Part shown: positions 21,440 through 33,621 of the stretch, piece by piece
Layout: every line of letters begins with the position of its first letter
Numbering within the stretch: position 1 is the stretch's first letter
NCBI GenBank assembly: GCA_029204225.1
Contig: MU832146.1
Coordinates: 1-64,000, forward strand
DNA from: Diphasiastrum complanatum
Taxonomy: Eukaryota; Streptophyta; Lycopodiopsida; Lycopodiales; Lycopodiaceae
Reading direction: 5' to 3'
DNA: 64,000 nt
Notes under the pieces: model-generated
The model's database searches: none
The model's input: the letters and a program-made list of their open reading frames with translations, nothing else
What the model was told of the DNA's origin: nothing
Program-made: the position numbers and the translations under genes

Positions 21440-21910
21440 CAAAGTGCACAGTTCACTTGACAAAGGATGAGAAAGAAACGATCGCGAACTCGAAACATTT
21501 CTATTCGTGACCAACTCAAAGGATTCGCGAAATTTGTCTTGCAGTCTACTCGAAAGATTCGTGAAAGATTTGCAAAATAGTTTCTAGTAGCTTTCTTGTT
21601 GAAGCTCGAAAGATTCGCGAACGGAAACTTGTCGCGCAATATTATGTTTCTTGTTCAAAGCTCAGATGTCGCAAAATTGTCCCAAACAATCCGCAAAATC
21701 CTATGGACTGTTCTTCAAGCTCACTTGTCGCAAAACTGTTGCAAACAGTTTGCAAAATATTCTGATTCTTGTTCAAGCTCAAGAATTGTCATCAATCATG
21801 AACAATTCACAAAAGACAAAAATGTCGCGAAGAGACAAGTGTCGCAAACAATTCGCGAAACACGGACCCGAGACAAAGAGATGGACTATCGCAAAAAATT
21901 CGCGAATAGA
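21440..21910. repeat. Cluster of TCGCGAA/TTCGCGAA motifs
   Basis: At least eight copies of TTCGCGAA, TCGCAAA or CTCGAAAGATTCGCGAA-like motifs within 470 bases, alternating with GTTCAAGCTCA spacers at roughly 60-bp intervals. Followed by an LTR-like end (GGCCAAAAGACCT repeated at 21993 and 22017). Possibly U3 of an LTR. Confidence 0.4.
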
Positions 21911-22990
21911 ATTTATTCAACCCTAGAAATAGAGCGTTTATTTGAATATCAACCATTGTAAACGATTAGATATCTACTGTTACAACACTGGAAGGCCAAA
22001 AGACCTGTAAATAAAAGGCCAAAAGACCTATTCTATAACAATATAAATACATGTGCACTACACGTTGTAACTCACTCACTCAATCAGAGACACAACAGCG
22101 AGATAAGACATCAAGAAATGTATATTGATAATTTAGATTCAAAGTTATAAAAATTCATTTTTGATCAATAGTTTCCGTTAGCCAATTTTTTGACATGAGA
22201 AATCGGGCTAAATTAGAGAAGAAATGACATGTTATTTCATCAAATATGCTACTTATTTAGTGTGACCGGCAAAAATTTTGGCCCATATAGCCATAGTCAA
22301 AGAGGTCCAAATCCGCCCAAAATGGACTACCGAGAGGTTGATAAATAAATCAGCCTTAGAAGTGGCTGTGTACTTTCTAATTTTCCATGATCTTACCAAA
22401 TTTTTGGTGGATTGCCAATGTAATCGGATTTTATATTAATATATTGTGATGCTTGAGACTTTTTCAGGTTCTCTTTTCACCCAGCCCGTATGGAAATCAG
22501 AGACTGGCCAATATTTTCGAGCACCTGGATATTTGGAAAATGTCAAGAATTTTCGACAAAGACCAACATTCTTCTCCAACCGATCTTTTTGGACCAAAAA
22601 AATCAATTAAAAGCGAATGAGAAATACCATCACCAAAAAATTGGGCACCACAAGTTTCAAATATCACACTAGAACAATGGGCCATGGAACAAAAATGGGT
22701 AAAACCCTCATACTTAAGGAAGTACTTAATGCATAAGGGCCACCCAAAGATCAATTATCATGAGAGACCGGAAAATGTCAAAGACCGTCTGAATTTAAGA
22801 GGATGCCGACAAAATGTGAAATATCGGGCATAAGACCTTGACTCAAGTTGACAAATGGGACATTTCTATTGGATGATGACATTGACCCACATGGGCCATG
22901 TACTTTGGTCATAGGTGCCCATGTGGCCCTGTCCACACTCTTCAATGCCATTTAAGAGTCCACATGGCACAAAGCCAAAATCTCTAAATG
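21911..22990. other. Probable LTR or leader sequence, unassigned
   Basis: No recognisable coding sequence. Short ORFs at 22490-22754 are not similar to anything I know. Confidence 0.35.
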
Positions 22991-22994
22991 AACT

Positions 22995-23161
22995 CTCATG
23001 ACTACTTAAAGGGAAGGGGCGTCCTTATCGAGTACTTTGGGAAAGGGTCATAAATACAACTATAATTTACTACCTAATGACAATAAGCATCGAGAATGTT
23101 TTGTCCAAGCCCTCCCATAAGTCCTAATATTTCGTTTACTGCCACACCTTATCTGTATATC
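22995..23161. repeat. Repeat X, inverted arm 1
   Basis: Near-identical reverse complement of 25590-25757, sharing blocks such as CTCGATGCTTATTGTCATTAG and CCCTTTCCCAAAGTACTCGA read from the other strand. Similarity ends at CTGTATAT (23161), 28 bp before a Copia gag start. Confidence 0.8.
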
Positions 23162-23189
23162 TCTTAACGTCGTCAGACTAAAGTTCCAG

Positions 23190-23400
23190 ATGGATTCTCA
23201 AAGTAAAGTCGGTCTTATCGCAGACAAGCTGAATGGATCCAATTATCTTTTATTGAAATTTAAGATGAAGACCTTGCTAATCGCCAACGAGTTGTGGGAT
23301 GTTGTTATAGGTATCGAAGTAAAGTTTGAAGATGACACATAAGACTCGGAATGGAAATCGAAGGATGGTAAAAAGCTTGCGTGCTTATTATCCTCAATAT
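23190..23400 (+). pseudogene. Copia gag N-terminus, plus strand
   Basis: ATG at 23190 opens MDSQSKVGLIADKLNGSNYL, then KFKMKTLLIANELWDVV, the start of a UBN2-type Copia gag (capsid). One in-frame stop at 23339. At about 23400 it abuts, head to head, the C-terminal end of a gag fragment on the other strand. Confidence 0.75.
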
Positions 23401-23401
23401 A

Positions 23402-24132
23402 TCAGATACTTTGTTGTTTACCAGATTGTTGTTCATTTGTCTTAGACTCATTCTTTTTAGACAACTCTCTCTTAAACTTAGACTTCTTAGAAGATTTATT
23501 CTTCTGAGTAAATAGAGCATTTTCGGAATCACCATTGTGGTCATACTGTTCACGAGCTTCTACTTCCTCTTTAACTCCGTCTGTTGCCTTTTGGATTGTC
23601 ATCGTCGTATCTTTCGCCAAAGAGGTTCTTGTTTTGTGGAATGACCTGGGTAGGGCTCGAAGAAAATAACTAGTCTGTTTTTCCTTTGAAATTGTATTTT
23701 CAGCACCAGAATTTTGCAAGGAAATAAATAGATCTTTAATCTTTTGCAAAATTGTGATCAAATCTTTGTCGTACCACTATAGGTAAGTTAATTGGTCTTC
23801 CAAGAACATGATCTGATTATGAGATCGAGTCTCATTCTTGGTTTGCAATTCTTCCCATAAATATTTTGTGTTTGAAATTGATGTAAGATTTAGCATTATA
23901 TTGTCATGCACTGAATACGCAATAATTGTTATAGCTTTGTCATTTTTTAGACTCATTCTCGATGTTCTTTACCATGAGTAGCTATTGGCTTCTCCTCAAC
24001 AGGTTCTACCCATTTCCATAGACCTTCGCCCTTCAATAAGAGTGAAGTCTTTAATTTCTAGATCAAGTAGTTTGAACCTTCTGGATCCAAGATCGTAGAG
24101 ATCTTAGCTTGAATATTGATGATCGACGACAT
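23402..24132 (-). pseudogene. Copia gag, minus strand, frameshifted
   Basis: Start at 24132 reads MSSIINIQAKISTILDPEGS followed by NYLI, a stop and KLK, typical gag opening; frames then change. The ORF 23761-23402 gives the later part (KEKQTSYFLRALPRSFHKTR, then AREQYDHNGDSENALF and a Lys-rich tail), matching Copia gag before its zinc knuckle, which is missing. PBS and LTR follow on the right. Confidence 0.75.
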
Positions 24133-24221
24133 CTTCTATTTTCGAATCACTCCAGATAGCGACTTGCTGAGAGGGATGATCTGATTCATTCTGATATTAC
24201 TGTATCAGTTTTGATTCTGTA

Positions 24222-24234
24222 GGCTCTGATACCA
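24222..24234 (-). promoter_or_regulatory. Primer binding site, minus strand
   Basis: Minus strand TGGTATCAGAGCC between the gag start at 24132 and the LTR to the right. Confidence 0.75.
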
Positions 24235-25976
24235 CTCTAGAAAAAATAGTAATTATTCTTCCATGGAGAACATGATGAGAGTTTGAATAAATCAAACTAA
24301 TATCAATGTCTTCAATCGGGTCTGTATCTGATCTATTTACTAATAGAACAGTATTAGCTCTGATTGAATATGCGTGTGGAAATTCTATGCGAAAGTAAGA
24401 GATAACTTAAGACAATTTTAGACAATAACAAACTGTTAGTCGGTTTTCCACTCAGGGGATCAAAGCTAAGGGGAAAACAACATAACATGATACAACACCA
24501 CTATGTGTTCAATGTCGTGCTATTACAAGAATGGCTGTACACGTCCCAAACACAAAGCTAAGTAGGGGATCCCTGACATGTTCTATCGACCAAGTCGTAC
24601 CTTTATAGCTAATAGAGGTTTTTTAGGCCTCTAGAGACATAGCCTATAAAGGGTTATACTCACTTTCTCAATCTTCTTGAAACTCACGACTTGCACTAAT
24701 GATATCTTGCTCGCTTGCGAACTTCCAGAGCTACCTCCTTCTTGTATTCTTCTTGAGGATCTCTTCCAGAATCCTTGATGATATCATTTAAGTTCTCTAA
24801 CAAATTTCTGGCAATGGATTGGGAAACCCTAGATGCAATTCAGTATATTGGGTAAAGGATCCTCCTAACTCTTTCCATGTAGAATCTTCACATAGACTAC
24901 AAGGGAACTACAGTCATCATTATGTCTAACTCTGAACAATCTATCTCCAACTAGGAGATGTCTATGGAAATCTTTGGAATAGAAATAATGATAAACCCTT
25001 TCATTTTTACTCAACTGGCAGAAGTCACATGGTAGAGGTAGCTCTCGCAATCCTAACCCAGTCATAACAATCCAGGCCTAGATCTCGTCCTAATAGCACT
25101 TTGAAGCTCTACGGAGCATGTTGCTACCAAGACCCATGAGTCGTTCATTCTTATGTAAATGGATGTTTTGACTCTAAATCCCTCAATATCAACTTCAACG
25201 GCTAAATCCCCAGCCCTTACAATTCCAATGGTGGTGTCTAATGATATCAGTTCTAGTGAAGCCCATCCAATTATTCTGACTACAAGACAATTCCTCCTTG
25301 GGTTTGAGGTGTAGGCCATAAACTAGTTGACTGCTTCTCTGACATGTCAGGCTCTCAATATAACTAGCACTCCTCAATCAATAATCATTCACATAAACCT
25401 CTATGCATGTGTGGGCTTTTGACATTTCTAGAAGAGGATCATAATATATACATCCCTAGTCCTACCATAGTCAAGCAGTGGCAATATGCAGGGCTCTGGA
25501 CTTGCTAGGATCTCTGCTAATCTAGCGGCATTAAAGATGGACACAATCCGTTGTTGGTACATTATTTTCAGACTTGTAAGGACGGTAATATACAGATAAG
25601 GTGTGGCAGTATACGCAATATTAGGACCTATGGGACGGGTTGGACGAAACATTCTCGATGCTTATTGTCATTAGGTAGTGAATTATAGCTGTATTATATG
25701 ACCCTTTCCCAAAGTACTCGATAAGGATACCCCTTCCCTCTAAGTAGTCATGAGAGCTATTCAAGTGTAGCGTGCAATTCCCCAACCATCTTGGTTCCTA
25801 GATGGCTGATTGTGAATAGTCAAGAACCGTGTGTTCCAACAGGTTATCTTGACTATTGTGGTTCTAAATGGAGACCCACAATAGGTCAGTTCTTAGCTCA
25901 TGTAGTGTGTTCCAACCACAGTGAGCTTAACCTCGCTCCTGTGTTCCAAGGAGACGAGGATGACTTGCTTAATTCA
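24235..25976 (-). repeat. Copia LTR region, minus strand, containing repeat X
   Basis: Follows the PBS at 24222-24234. A TATA-like CTATAAAGG on the minus strand lies at about 24602. The right part (25480-25975) is repeat X, found again at 31745-32350 and inverted at 22995-23161. The outer LTR end is not resolved, so the right border is approximate. Confidence 0.55.
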
Positions 25977-26840
25977 TTCATCACATTCACTCAAGCAACA
26001 TTCCTTGAATGCTTTCTCCATGCATTCAGACAAAAAACAATCACTCTGAGCAAACTAGCAATCCTGCTAGAGTCTAAAACTACCATCACCTCAAATCACA
26101 ACTATCTTGCATTCAACTTTCTTCTGAGACATAACAGTACATTGTCTACGAGTTCTTTTAGCATGCTATAATTTTTCTTTATGAAGACATGGAATAAAAC
26201 AGTATGCATTAAAGATTTTTGCAAAAAGAAGCTGTAATCACTGCTACAACATCTATGATATGTACAGTTATACCATTCCTCACAGATTCAATACCCGAGT
26301 AGTGAAATAAAAAGGCGAAATGTAGAAACTTACATGAGAGATTCTCTTCCTAGGCCTCCTTCAGCTCCAGCCCACTGGAAATCAGAGACCAATCATGCAA
26401 AGGTTAGGCTTCCGGGAATGTGTAGTGTTGCTAGAGTTCACCGTGTAGACACCAAGAAGTGTTGCTCCTAAGTGAAGACTGGTTGCTAGAATGACTGATA
26501 GTCATGCAAGATCCAAAGTAAACTCATGCAGTTCACGGACAGCTTGATATCAGCTTCCTCATCAGTCTTCTACAAACTGTGTTTAGCAAGTTTCAATCGG
26601 CCAAGCAGCAGAGACAACATCCTTCGATTGCTCCATAGCAGACAACAATATCAGCTCTAGTTCAATGATGGCTCTTCAATGATAATCAGACATGCATTCT
26701 CAATGGGTCCTCATATCAGTGATGGAGTTAACATTTGCTCAAATCAGTCCTAAGATTTGGAATTATTCTCACTCAGAATATCCATTACTAATAACAATTC
26801 CTCACTGGTTTTAGTAGCTTGGTAACAAAGCTCTCACTCT
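25977..26840. other. Unassigned interval
   Basis: No recognisable genes. May hold the outer part of the LTR on its left and RT sequence too worn to read on its right. Confidence 0.35.
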
Positions 26841-26844
26841 CTCA

Positions 26845-27505
26845 TAGACCGATGTTTGATATACAGTATTCAAACATCTGCGGAATGCACTTAATTATTG
26901 TAATGAAAGTCAAAAACCCATAATGCTGGCAGGAATGTGTACAAGTCATCATGCGAAACTTCCTGAGAATCATTGAAAAGTAGATCGTGGAATTCTCTAC
27001 AGAGGAGATGTCATTGATTTGCATGCCTTTAGCGACTCAGATTTTGTAGGTGAAAAAATGGATAAGAAGTCCACAAGTGCCTATGCAACATTCATTGGTG
27101 AAGAAGTAGTTTCTTGGTTGTCAAAGAAACAAGAAACCATTTCACTTTCTTCAACCGAAGCCGAGTATAAAGCTCTCACCACTACAACAAAGGAGCTATT
27201 ATGGACCAAGAGGCTACTTATGGAGCTGAAAGTCATGAGTTTAGATGTTGTTCCAACTCTCTATAATGACAACATTTCAGCCCAACACCTTGCACCCAAT
27301 CCAATCTTCCATACAAGGTCAAAACATATTGAGATCTCTCATCATTTGTGAGAGAGAAGGTGCAATCAAAGGAGATATCTTTGGAGCATGTGGCAAGTAG
27401 TGAATGTATTGCTGATATCCTCACTAAACCACTTCAAAGAGCTGCATTTCTGAAGCTAAGATCAGCCCTAGGGTTGATAAGCAAGTCTATGTTATCTTCA
27501 AACTA
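26845..27505 (+). pseudogene. Copia RT end and RNase H
   Basis: Begins in the RT thumb (RPMFDIQYSNI), then a broken stretch to VDRGILYRGDVIDLHAFSDSD, where the RNase H domain starts. The ORF 27019-27351 is clean: SDFVGEKMDKKSTSAYATFI, SWLSKKQETISLSSTEAEYK with the catalytic Glu, then NPIFHTRSKHIEISHHL. A frameshift at about 27350 precedes the end of RNase H (ILTKPLQRAAFLKLRSALGL). The polypurine stretch TTGTGAGGAG and a 3' LTR follow directly. Gag through most of RT is missing. Confidence 0.85.
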
Positions 27506-27516
27506 GTTGTGAGGAG

Positions 27517-28194
27517 TGTTGAATCTACACAAGCTAGTTTGCACAATTACCACTTGTAAATGACTTTGAGGCCATGTTGTGGGATGTCACACGTGCCAAA
27601 AGCATAGGATACCTTATTCTAAGTCAAATCATTACCTAGCTTTGGAATGGTACCTTTGGGATATGTCCAAAGAGTGGATAGATAGGGTAGAGAAAAAGTA
27701 GGAGCTAAAAATAGCATTTTTCTCATTGTTTTTTGGATCTCGAGGCATTGACCCTAAATAGGGTGGATCAAGTGGATCTTTAGGTTAGATGTTAGGGTTA
27801 GGTTATGATGAATACATAGAAGCCCTAATATGCTCAGATCCAAACTCTACATGTATAAATATGTGATGGGATTTCCATCTAATAATGAGCAAAATCGAGA
27901 TTTTCCTTCTTGACTAGTTTGAGTCTATGATTTGATTGATGAATGCTCTTGGCATATGATTTTTTGTAATGATTGAATGATTTTGGAGTTGCAGGTATAG
28001 TACACAGGCAACAGTAGGCCGTACTTTCACACATGTGAAGAGTTTTGGAGCTAATTCATGGAGTTCAAGCCAAGATAAGCTAGGAATCAATGCATTGATT
28101 AGTAATCTAGCTTCTAGATCTTGTTTGGATCTTAAGTAGGTGCTTTCTCCATCATTTCTAGGATCAAATGGGATTATTTTGCTGTATTTTTAGC
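27517..28194 (+). repeat. Copia 3' LTR (678 bp)
   Basis: Starts TGTTGAATC after the polypurine tract; homologous over its full length to the minus-strand LTR at 14690-15368. End inferred from that alignment. Confidence 0.8.
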
Positions 28195-28480
28195 TCGTAG
28201 TGTCTTCGACGCTAGACTGATTGGAATGTAATTCATCTCCTTATGGTAAACTGCATATATTGACAAGTACAAAACACAAATAATATAAAATTAGTCAATT
28301 TGAAAATACGTCGATTCTTATCTTTTGATATTTAGATAGTATGATTCTTATATGCAGATTCGTATATGATTCTCATGTTTTGACACTACCACAATCCAAA
28401 TGAGAGGAATTATCATAGAACACTGACCATACCACAATTATCATAGTACACTGACCATACCATACACGGTTCGTTAAGCT
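28195..28480. other. Unassigned flank
   Basis: AT-rich, nothing recognised. Confidence 0.4.
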
Positions 28481-29014
28481 TTCTCATCAATACGACTTAC
28501 CATTAACTAACCTACCTATTCCAACTCCGTAATATCAATTATTCTAATACAACTTGTCCTAACTTATCAACCTAACTATGTAAGTACATTTTTCATTGTA
28601 AATACATAACCAATAAAACTTCAATTACATTTGAGTTAAACCTGTATTTACAAGTACATTGTAATCGCCATAATAGGCTTAACACATATCCCCTGGCAGA
28701 AAGAAACGAATTCCACCGAGTTCATCTTCCAGTTCACTTTAGTTCATTTCTCATCAATATGACTTACCATTAACTAACCTACCTATTCCAACTCCATCAA
28801 TTATTCTAAAACGACTTGTCCTAACTTATCAATCTAACTATGTAAGTACATTTTCCATTGTAAATACATAACCAATAAAACTTCAATTACATTTGAGTTA
28901 AACCTATGCTTACAAGTACATTGTAATGGCCATAATAGCCTTAACACATATCCCCCGACAAAAAGAAACAAATTCCATCGAGTTCATCTTCCAGTTCACT
29001 TCAGTCGTTTCCTG
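28481..29014. repeat. Two-copy tandem repeat, 267-bp period
   Basis: 28481-28747 and 28748-29014 are about 90% alike, starting TTCTCATCAATA and ending near CTTCCAGTTCACTT. Both copies carry a GTAAGTACATTTTTCATTG-like stretch and a CACATATCCCC block. Confidence 0.85.
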
Positions 29015-29192
29015 CGTTTGATCTCCTTACTTCCATGCTCACTCTCACTCCAATGTGTGTACTCCCATGAACGTACTTACAGGTTCACCTCTCTTCTGTG
29101 CATCAATTGTAAGCAGTTTCAATTTTGTGATTGCAGGCAATGGTGTCAGATCTCTTGATTTTGGTCTGAGTGTGGCCAATCCATACCGAAGG

Positions 29193-29737
29193 CTTTTTCG
29201 CAAAATCATGAAGTGAGAGAACAATTCCGAAGGTGGCCTGTTTTCAACGAGGAACGTTCCCAGCCCAACGTCCTCATCCGCGTCAACATTCCCTATGGGT
29301 TGACCATGTACACATTGTACAGTTGTCATCACAAGCCAAATACTTCCAAGTACAATGGCTTGCCTAATTAGATGACAAAAATTTACTGTAATAAATACAT
29401 GGATGCAATCTATAAATATATCATCCCAACACACTGTATGTGATGCTCCGTCCATGAGATAGATAATTTTGAGCCTCCCAATTACGTCGTCATTTTGGTT
29501 GTAATTGCTATTTGTTGTGCTTCAATGTAATATAGCAGCAACACACTTTTCTATCTATGTATAATGTACATGAATGCTTGTTCTAATTGAATGCACTTGA
29601 CTTCTATTTTATCATGCTTGTTTACTCACTCTGATCGGAACACGGACATCTATGACTCTTCAATTTCTGATCAGAGAATGGCTGTCTTTGATGCCTGAAG
29701 AACTCGCATTATTTTTGTTGCGCTATCAATTCATTCT
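29193..29737 (+). repeat. LTR family Y, 5'-truncated copy
   Basis: Matches the last 515-545 bases of the LTR at 30516-31487 in the same orientation (shared blocks around AATACATGGATGCAATCTAT, AATATAGCAGCAACA and TGATCAGAGAA). Its start is lost and at about 29737 it runs directly into Copia RT coding sequence with no PBS. Confidence 0.8.
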
Positions 29738-29740
29738 CCA

Positions 29741-30502
29741 ATGGATCCAAGTATATTATTGACTAAACCTACTTGTGTTGATTCTGATAGTGAAGTACTT
29801 GACTTAGCAAAGTACCCTTATCATTCACTTATAGAATCTTTGATGTATGCAATGTTGTGTACTAGACTAGATCTAGCATACACTGTTAGCACATTAAGTC
29901 AATTCATGTCTAATCCTAGGATCTCTCATTGGAAAGCATTAAAGAGAGTGATGAGATATATTCAGGGAAGTTTAGATCACATTATGTGTTATGATGGAAA
30001 TGCCATCGACCCACTCATCCTACAAGACTACTCCGACTCAAATTGGGGAGGAACAGTCTCTACCAGAAAATCTACCTCCAGGTTTTGTTTCTATCTGGCA
30101 GGGGGATCGATTTCATGGAACTCAGGGAAGCATAAATCAGTCGCGCTTTCATCAATCGAGGAAGAGTACATCATAGCATGTCAAGCTTCAAAAGAAGTTG
30201 TATGGATCAGGTTATTGCTTCACAACTTACTATCACACTCAGTTCAATGCTACCACCATTGTATGTGACAACTTGAGTTGTATTTTACTGTTACTGAATC
30301 CCAGATTTTATGGCAAATCCAAGCATATAGAAATCCAGTATCATTTCATTCGGGAAAAGTTTTCTCAGGGCAAGTGATCTTTCAATATTGGTCCACAACA
30401 AAAATGGTTGCAGACATCTTCACCAAAGCGGTTCCCAAGATCAAGCATAAAAAATTCTTCAACATGTTGAACTTGACAAAGATACCAAGGCAACAACCGT
30501 GA
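29741..30502 (+). pseudogene. Copia RT end and RNase H, fused to LTR
   Basis: The ORF 29741-30268 opens MDPSILLTKPTCVD, the segment just after the RT palm in Copia, then LMYAMLCTRLDLAYTVSTLS, HWKALKRVMRYIQGSLDHIM and the RNase H domain (DYSDSNWGG, STRKSTSRFCFYLAGG, ALSSIEEEYIIACQASKEVV). A frame change at about 30268 leads to the end (STTKMVADIFTKAVPKIKHK). A polypurine stretch and the family Y 3' LTR follow. Everything from PBS to mid-RT is deleted. Confidence 0.85.
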
Positions 30503-30515
30503 CCTTAAGAGGGAC

Positions 30516-31487
30516 TGTTGGAAATTAAGTCCACAGTTGTCTCCTTGGTGAATAACAATTTCTATTTCAAGATTCTTCCTACACGTTTACTGATCTTTGA
30601 TCTAGAATCAGGTGAAACCTATTTTAGGTTCAATGTCTGCTCATCTAATACCTATAGGAATTACAAGTAAGACAACCTAATTATTTGAAGAATGACTACA
30701 TCGGGCTTCTGGCTGATCTCCATCAAAAAGTGAGCAATAACTTCAACCATTTGAGGATCATTGAAGACTTGGCCATCTTCAAGAACTTCCACGAATTGGT
30801 AGCTGGAACAAGTCTGTAGAATTACACTAAGTGTCGCAACACTCAGTAGAAATACAAAGTCTTGCACAGTTCACATTTTTTGCACTTTTTTCGAAACCCA
30901 AAAAATGTAACAATGGCTTCTCCTTATTCTTTCATCAAAAGTTGAACTGTTTTATGGCACCTTTGATTTTTTCGCAAAATCTTGAGGTGAGATAACAATC
31001 CCAAAGGTGGTCTATTTTCAACGAGGAATGTTTCCAGCCACTTCCCAAAATGCGAAGTGAGAGAATTTGCAACGTCCTCATATGCGTCAACATTTCTTAC
31101 AGGTTGACCATGTATAGATTGTACAATTGTCATAGATGACAAACATTTATTGTAATTAATACATGGATGCAATCTATAAATGGATCATCCCAGCACACTC
31201 TATTTGATGCTTCGTCCATGAGACAGATAATTTTGAGCCTCTCAGTTACGCCGTCTGCTATTTGTTGTGATTCAATGTAATATAGCAGCAACATGTTTTT
31301 CTATCTGTGTATAACGTAGATGAATGCTTGTTGTGATTGAATGCACTTGACTTATGTTTTATCACGCTTGTTTACTCACTTTGATTGGAACACAGATGTC
31401 TATGACTCTTCAGTTTCTGATCAGAGAACGACTGTCTTTGATGGTTGAGGAACTAGCATTATTTTTGTTGCACTATCAATCCATTCA
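30516..31487 (+). repeat. LTR family Y, 3' LTR (about 972 bp)
   Basis: Starts TGTTGGAAATTAAG after AAGAGGGAC and ends CCATTCA. Its first half is also present at 36871-37475, its second half at 29193-29737. Two minus-strand ORFs overlapping these LTRs (29045-29455, 30924-31172) resemble each other only because of this duplication. Confidence 0.75.
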
Positions 31488-31744
31488 GGACTAAACTTCT
31501 TATTGAACCCATTTTCAGTAATACCACACACAAACTACTAATCTCTTCAGTGGACTGTACTCATTTTTGTTTTTTTGAGTATGAACTAATTTATAAAATT
31601 CTGTTGGGCATAGAGCGCTTGAGTTGTGACTACACTTAGCATTAACAATCTATTAGACTATTTCTACATCTAGCAGCCCATTATAGCAGGAGAGCTATTC
31701 CACAAATATTCCTGCTCTCTCAAATGCAAGGTTCGGTTGATTCC

Positions 31745-32350
31745 ATTATCTATTCGAGTCTCACTGCTCCCAAAAAAGACACTATACATTGACGATACAT
31801 GATTTTCAACCCAAGTAACAGGACAATGTTCAAATGGGATGTATCAGTATGTGGAATGTCAGGTCCTTGCAAAAGGTTTGGGTGGAACGTCTTCCCCAAA
31901 GATAGCTCAGAATTTGTGATGCATGGAATATCTCTCCTATAATGGTACTTTCTCACTTTCTCAAAACACACCTTACTCTCTAGAAAAGGATTAGAATTCG
32001 AATATCTCGAGAATGATATGAGGCTCCGGAAATCTCATGATTTCACCCAAACGTGTGACTCCTAGGATATATATAATCCTTTGTCGATATATCAATTTTG
32101 AGCTAATTAGTCTCTTGATGTTCAAATACAAGGTGTCGACATAGGGAATTATCCAACCCCTAAACATCTTGGTTTTCAGATGTCCGATAGTGGATGATGA
32201 GGAGTCATATATTCCGACGGGGTATCCTAGCCATTGTGGTCCTAAGTGAATATGCTAGTAGGTTGAGGTTTTAGCTCTAAATGCTATATTCCAACCATGT
32301 CGAGTATAGACCTACCTCCTATATTCCCAGGAGGTAGGGTGAAATTACCA
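31745..32350. repeat. Repeat X, further copy
   Basis: Same order of blocks as 25540-25975: GGACCTATGGGACGGGTTGG-like, CCAACCATCTTGG-like, and repeated TATTCC/GTGTTCC phrases. Moderately diverged. The 31488-31744 flank is unassigned. Confidence 0.65.
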
Positions 32351-32596
32351 TTCAACATTATGAGACATGTATGCGATTCAAACTTTGAGTTTTATACTCT
32401 AATGATGATTTAGATTTAGAACTTGAAAGCTCCTTTCATATAAAATCAAAAAATCTCCCCTCATGGAACAAATCTCTCAAGATGCACTCCTAGTTTATAT
32501 TATCCATTAGACAATGTCGTCAAAAAAAAATATCTCAAAGGATCAACGTTCATAGTTCCTCTTATAACTTAGAGATATCATTCCAAGGCACACAAC

Positions 32597-33621
32597 ATTC
32601 ATTTTAGAAGAATGCCATGACTCTGCATGTGGAGGTCATTTTGTTGGGACAAAAGATATTGAGGGCAAAATACTGGTGGCCAACCTTGTTTAGTGATTCT
32701 CATAACTATGTAAAGCGATGTGACATCTGCCAAAGAATGAATCCCAAGGAAGATAGAACATAGTCTCTCATCCCTATAGAGGCCTGCATACCATTTGAGA
32801 AGTGGGGGACCAGATTTTGTGGGACCTACCCGCCTAACTTCTTCCTCACGAAAGAGCAACATTATAGTAATTACTGATTATTTCACCAAATGGGCTGAAG
32901 CAAGGGCTGTAGACAAAGATAACGCTAAAGAAACAACACAGTTTTTTCTAGAGCAGGTTATAGGGAGGTTTGGAGCCCCTGGAGAGTTAATATCAGATAG
33001 GGAAACTCACTTTCTAAATAAGACCATAGAAAGTTTGACTGAACAACTGAGCTTAAAGCATAAGAAAAGTACTCCCTACAAACAAGCAATTGGTGGCGAT
33101 CATCAAGAAAACTGTGTCTGAAACAAAGAGAGACTGGATAAGAGGTTGTACTCAGCATTATGGGCTTACAATACAGCCTATAAGACTAGGACAAATCACA
33201 CACCATTTTTTCTGGTTTATAGACAAGAGTATGTCCTACCCATAGAGATAGAACCACCCACATTGAGGTTCGCCATGACACATGATTTGGGGATGAAAGA
33301 ATCCATGCAACAACGTATCGATACATTGGAGGGGCTAGATGAACAGAGACTAGCCTCCCTAGTCCATCAAAAGACCTTTAAGAAATGAATGAACTTGTCT
33401 CATGATCAAAAGATAAAAGGTTACCCATTTTTCTTATATTAGTTAGTACTATTCATAGAACCACGCCATGATCTTATGCCCTAGAAGTTGGCTTTCAAGT
33501 GGAGTGGACCTTATATTGTGAAAAAACTCTATGACAATAATATCGTGAAGCTGGTTGATCTATCAAGTGAGGTGTTCAAATACCGAACCAACATTGATAA
33601 AATCAAGCCTTATTATGTCTA
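32597..33621 (+). pseudogene. Ty3/gypsy integrase, frameshifted
   Basis: Integrase of a Ty3/gypsy element. The zinc domain reads CHDSACGGHF and CDICQRMNP across two frames, then ORF 32795-33121 gives the catalytic core (PDFVGPTRL, ITDYFTKWAEARAVDKDNAK, FGAPGELISDRETHF, GGDHQENC). After a frame break 33146-33388 continues with LYSALWAYNTAYKTRTNHTP and FFLVYRQEYVLPIEI, and near 33500 a GPY-like end (KWSGPYIVKKLYDNNIVKL) precedes NIDKIKPYYV. RT and LTRs are not attached. The interval 33622-33920 shows nothing. Confidence 0.85.

Noticed and set aside
28481-29014. CRISPR-like direct repeats
   Set aside because: Only two long copies, no short repeat-spacer pattern, eukaryotic context.
29045-29455. 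136-codon minus ORF similar to one at 30924-31172, suggesting a gene family
   Set aside because: Both are antisense to the same LTR family Y; the similarity is the LTR duplication.
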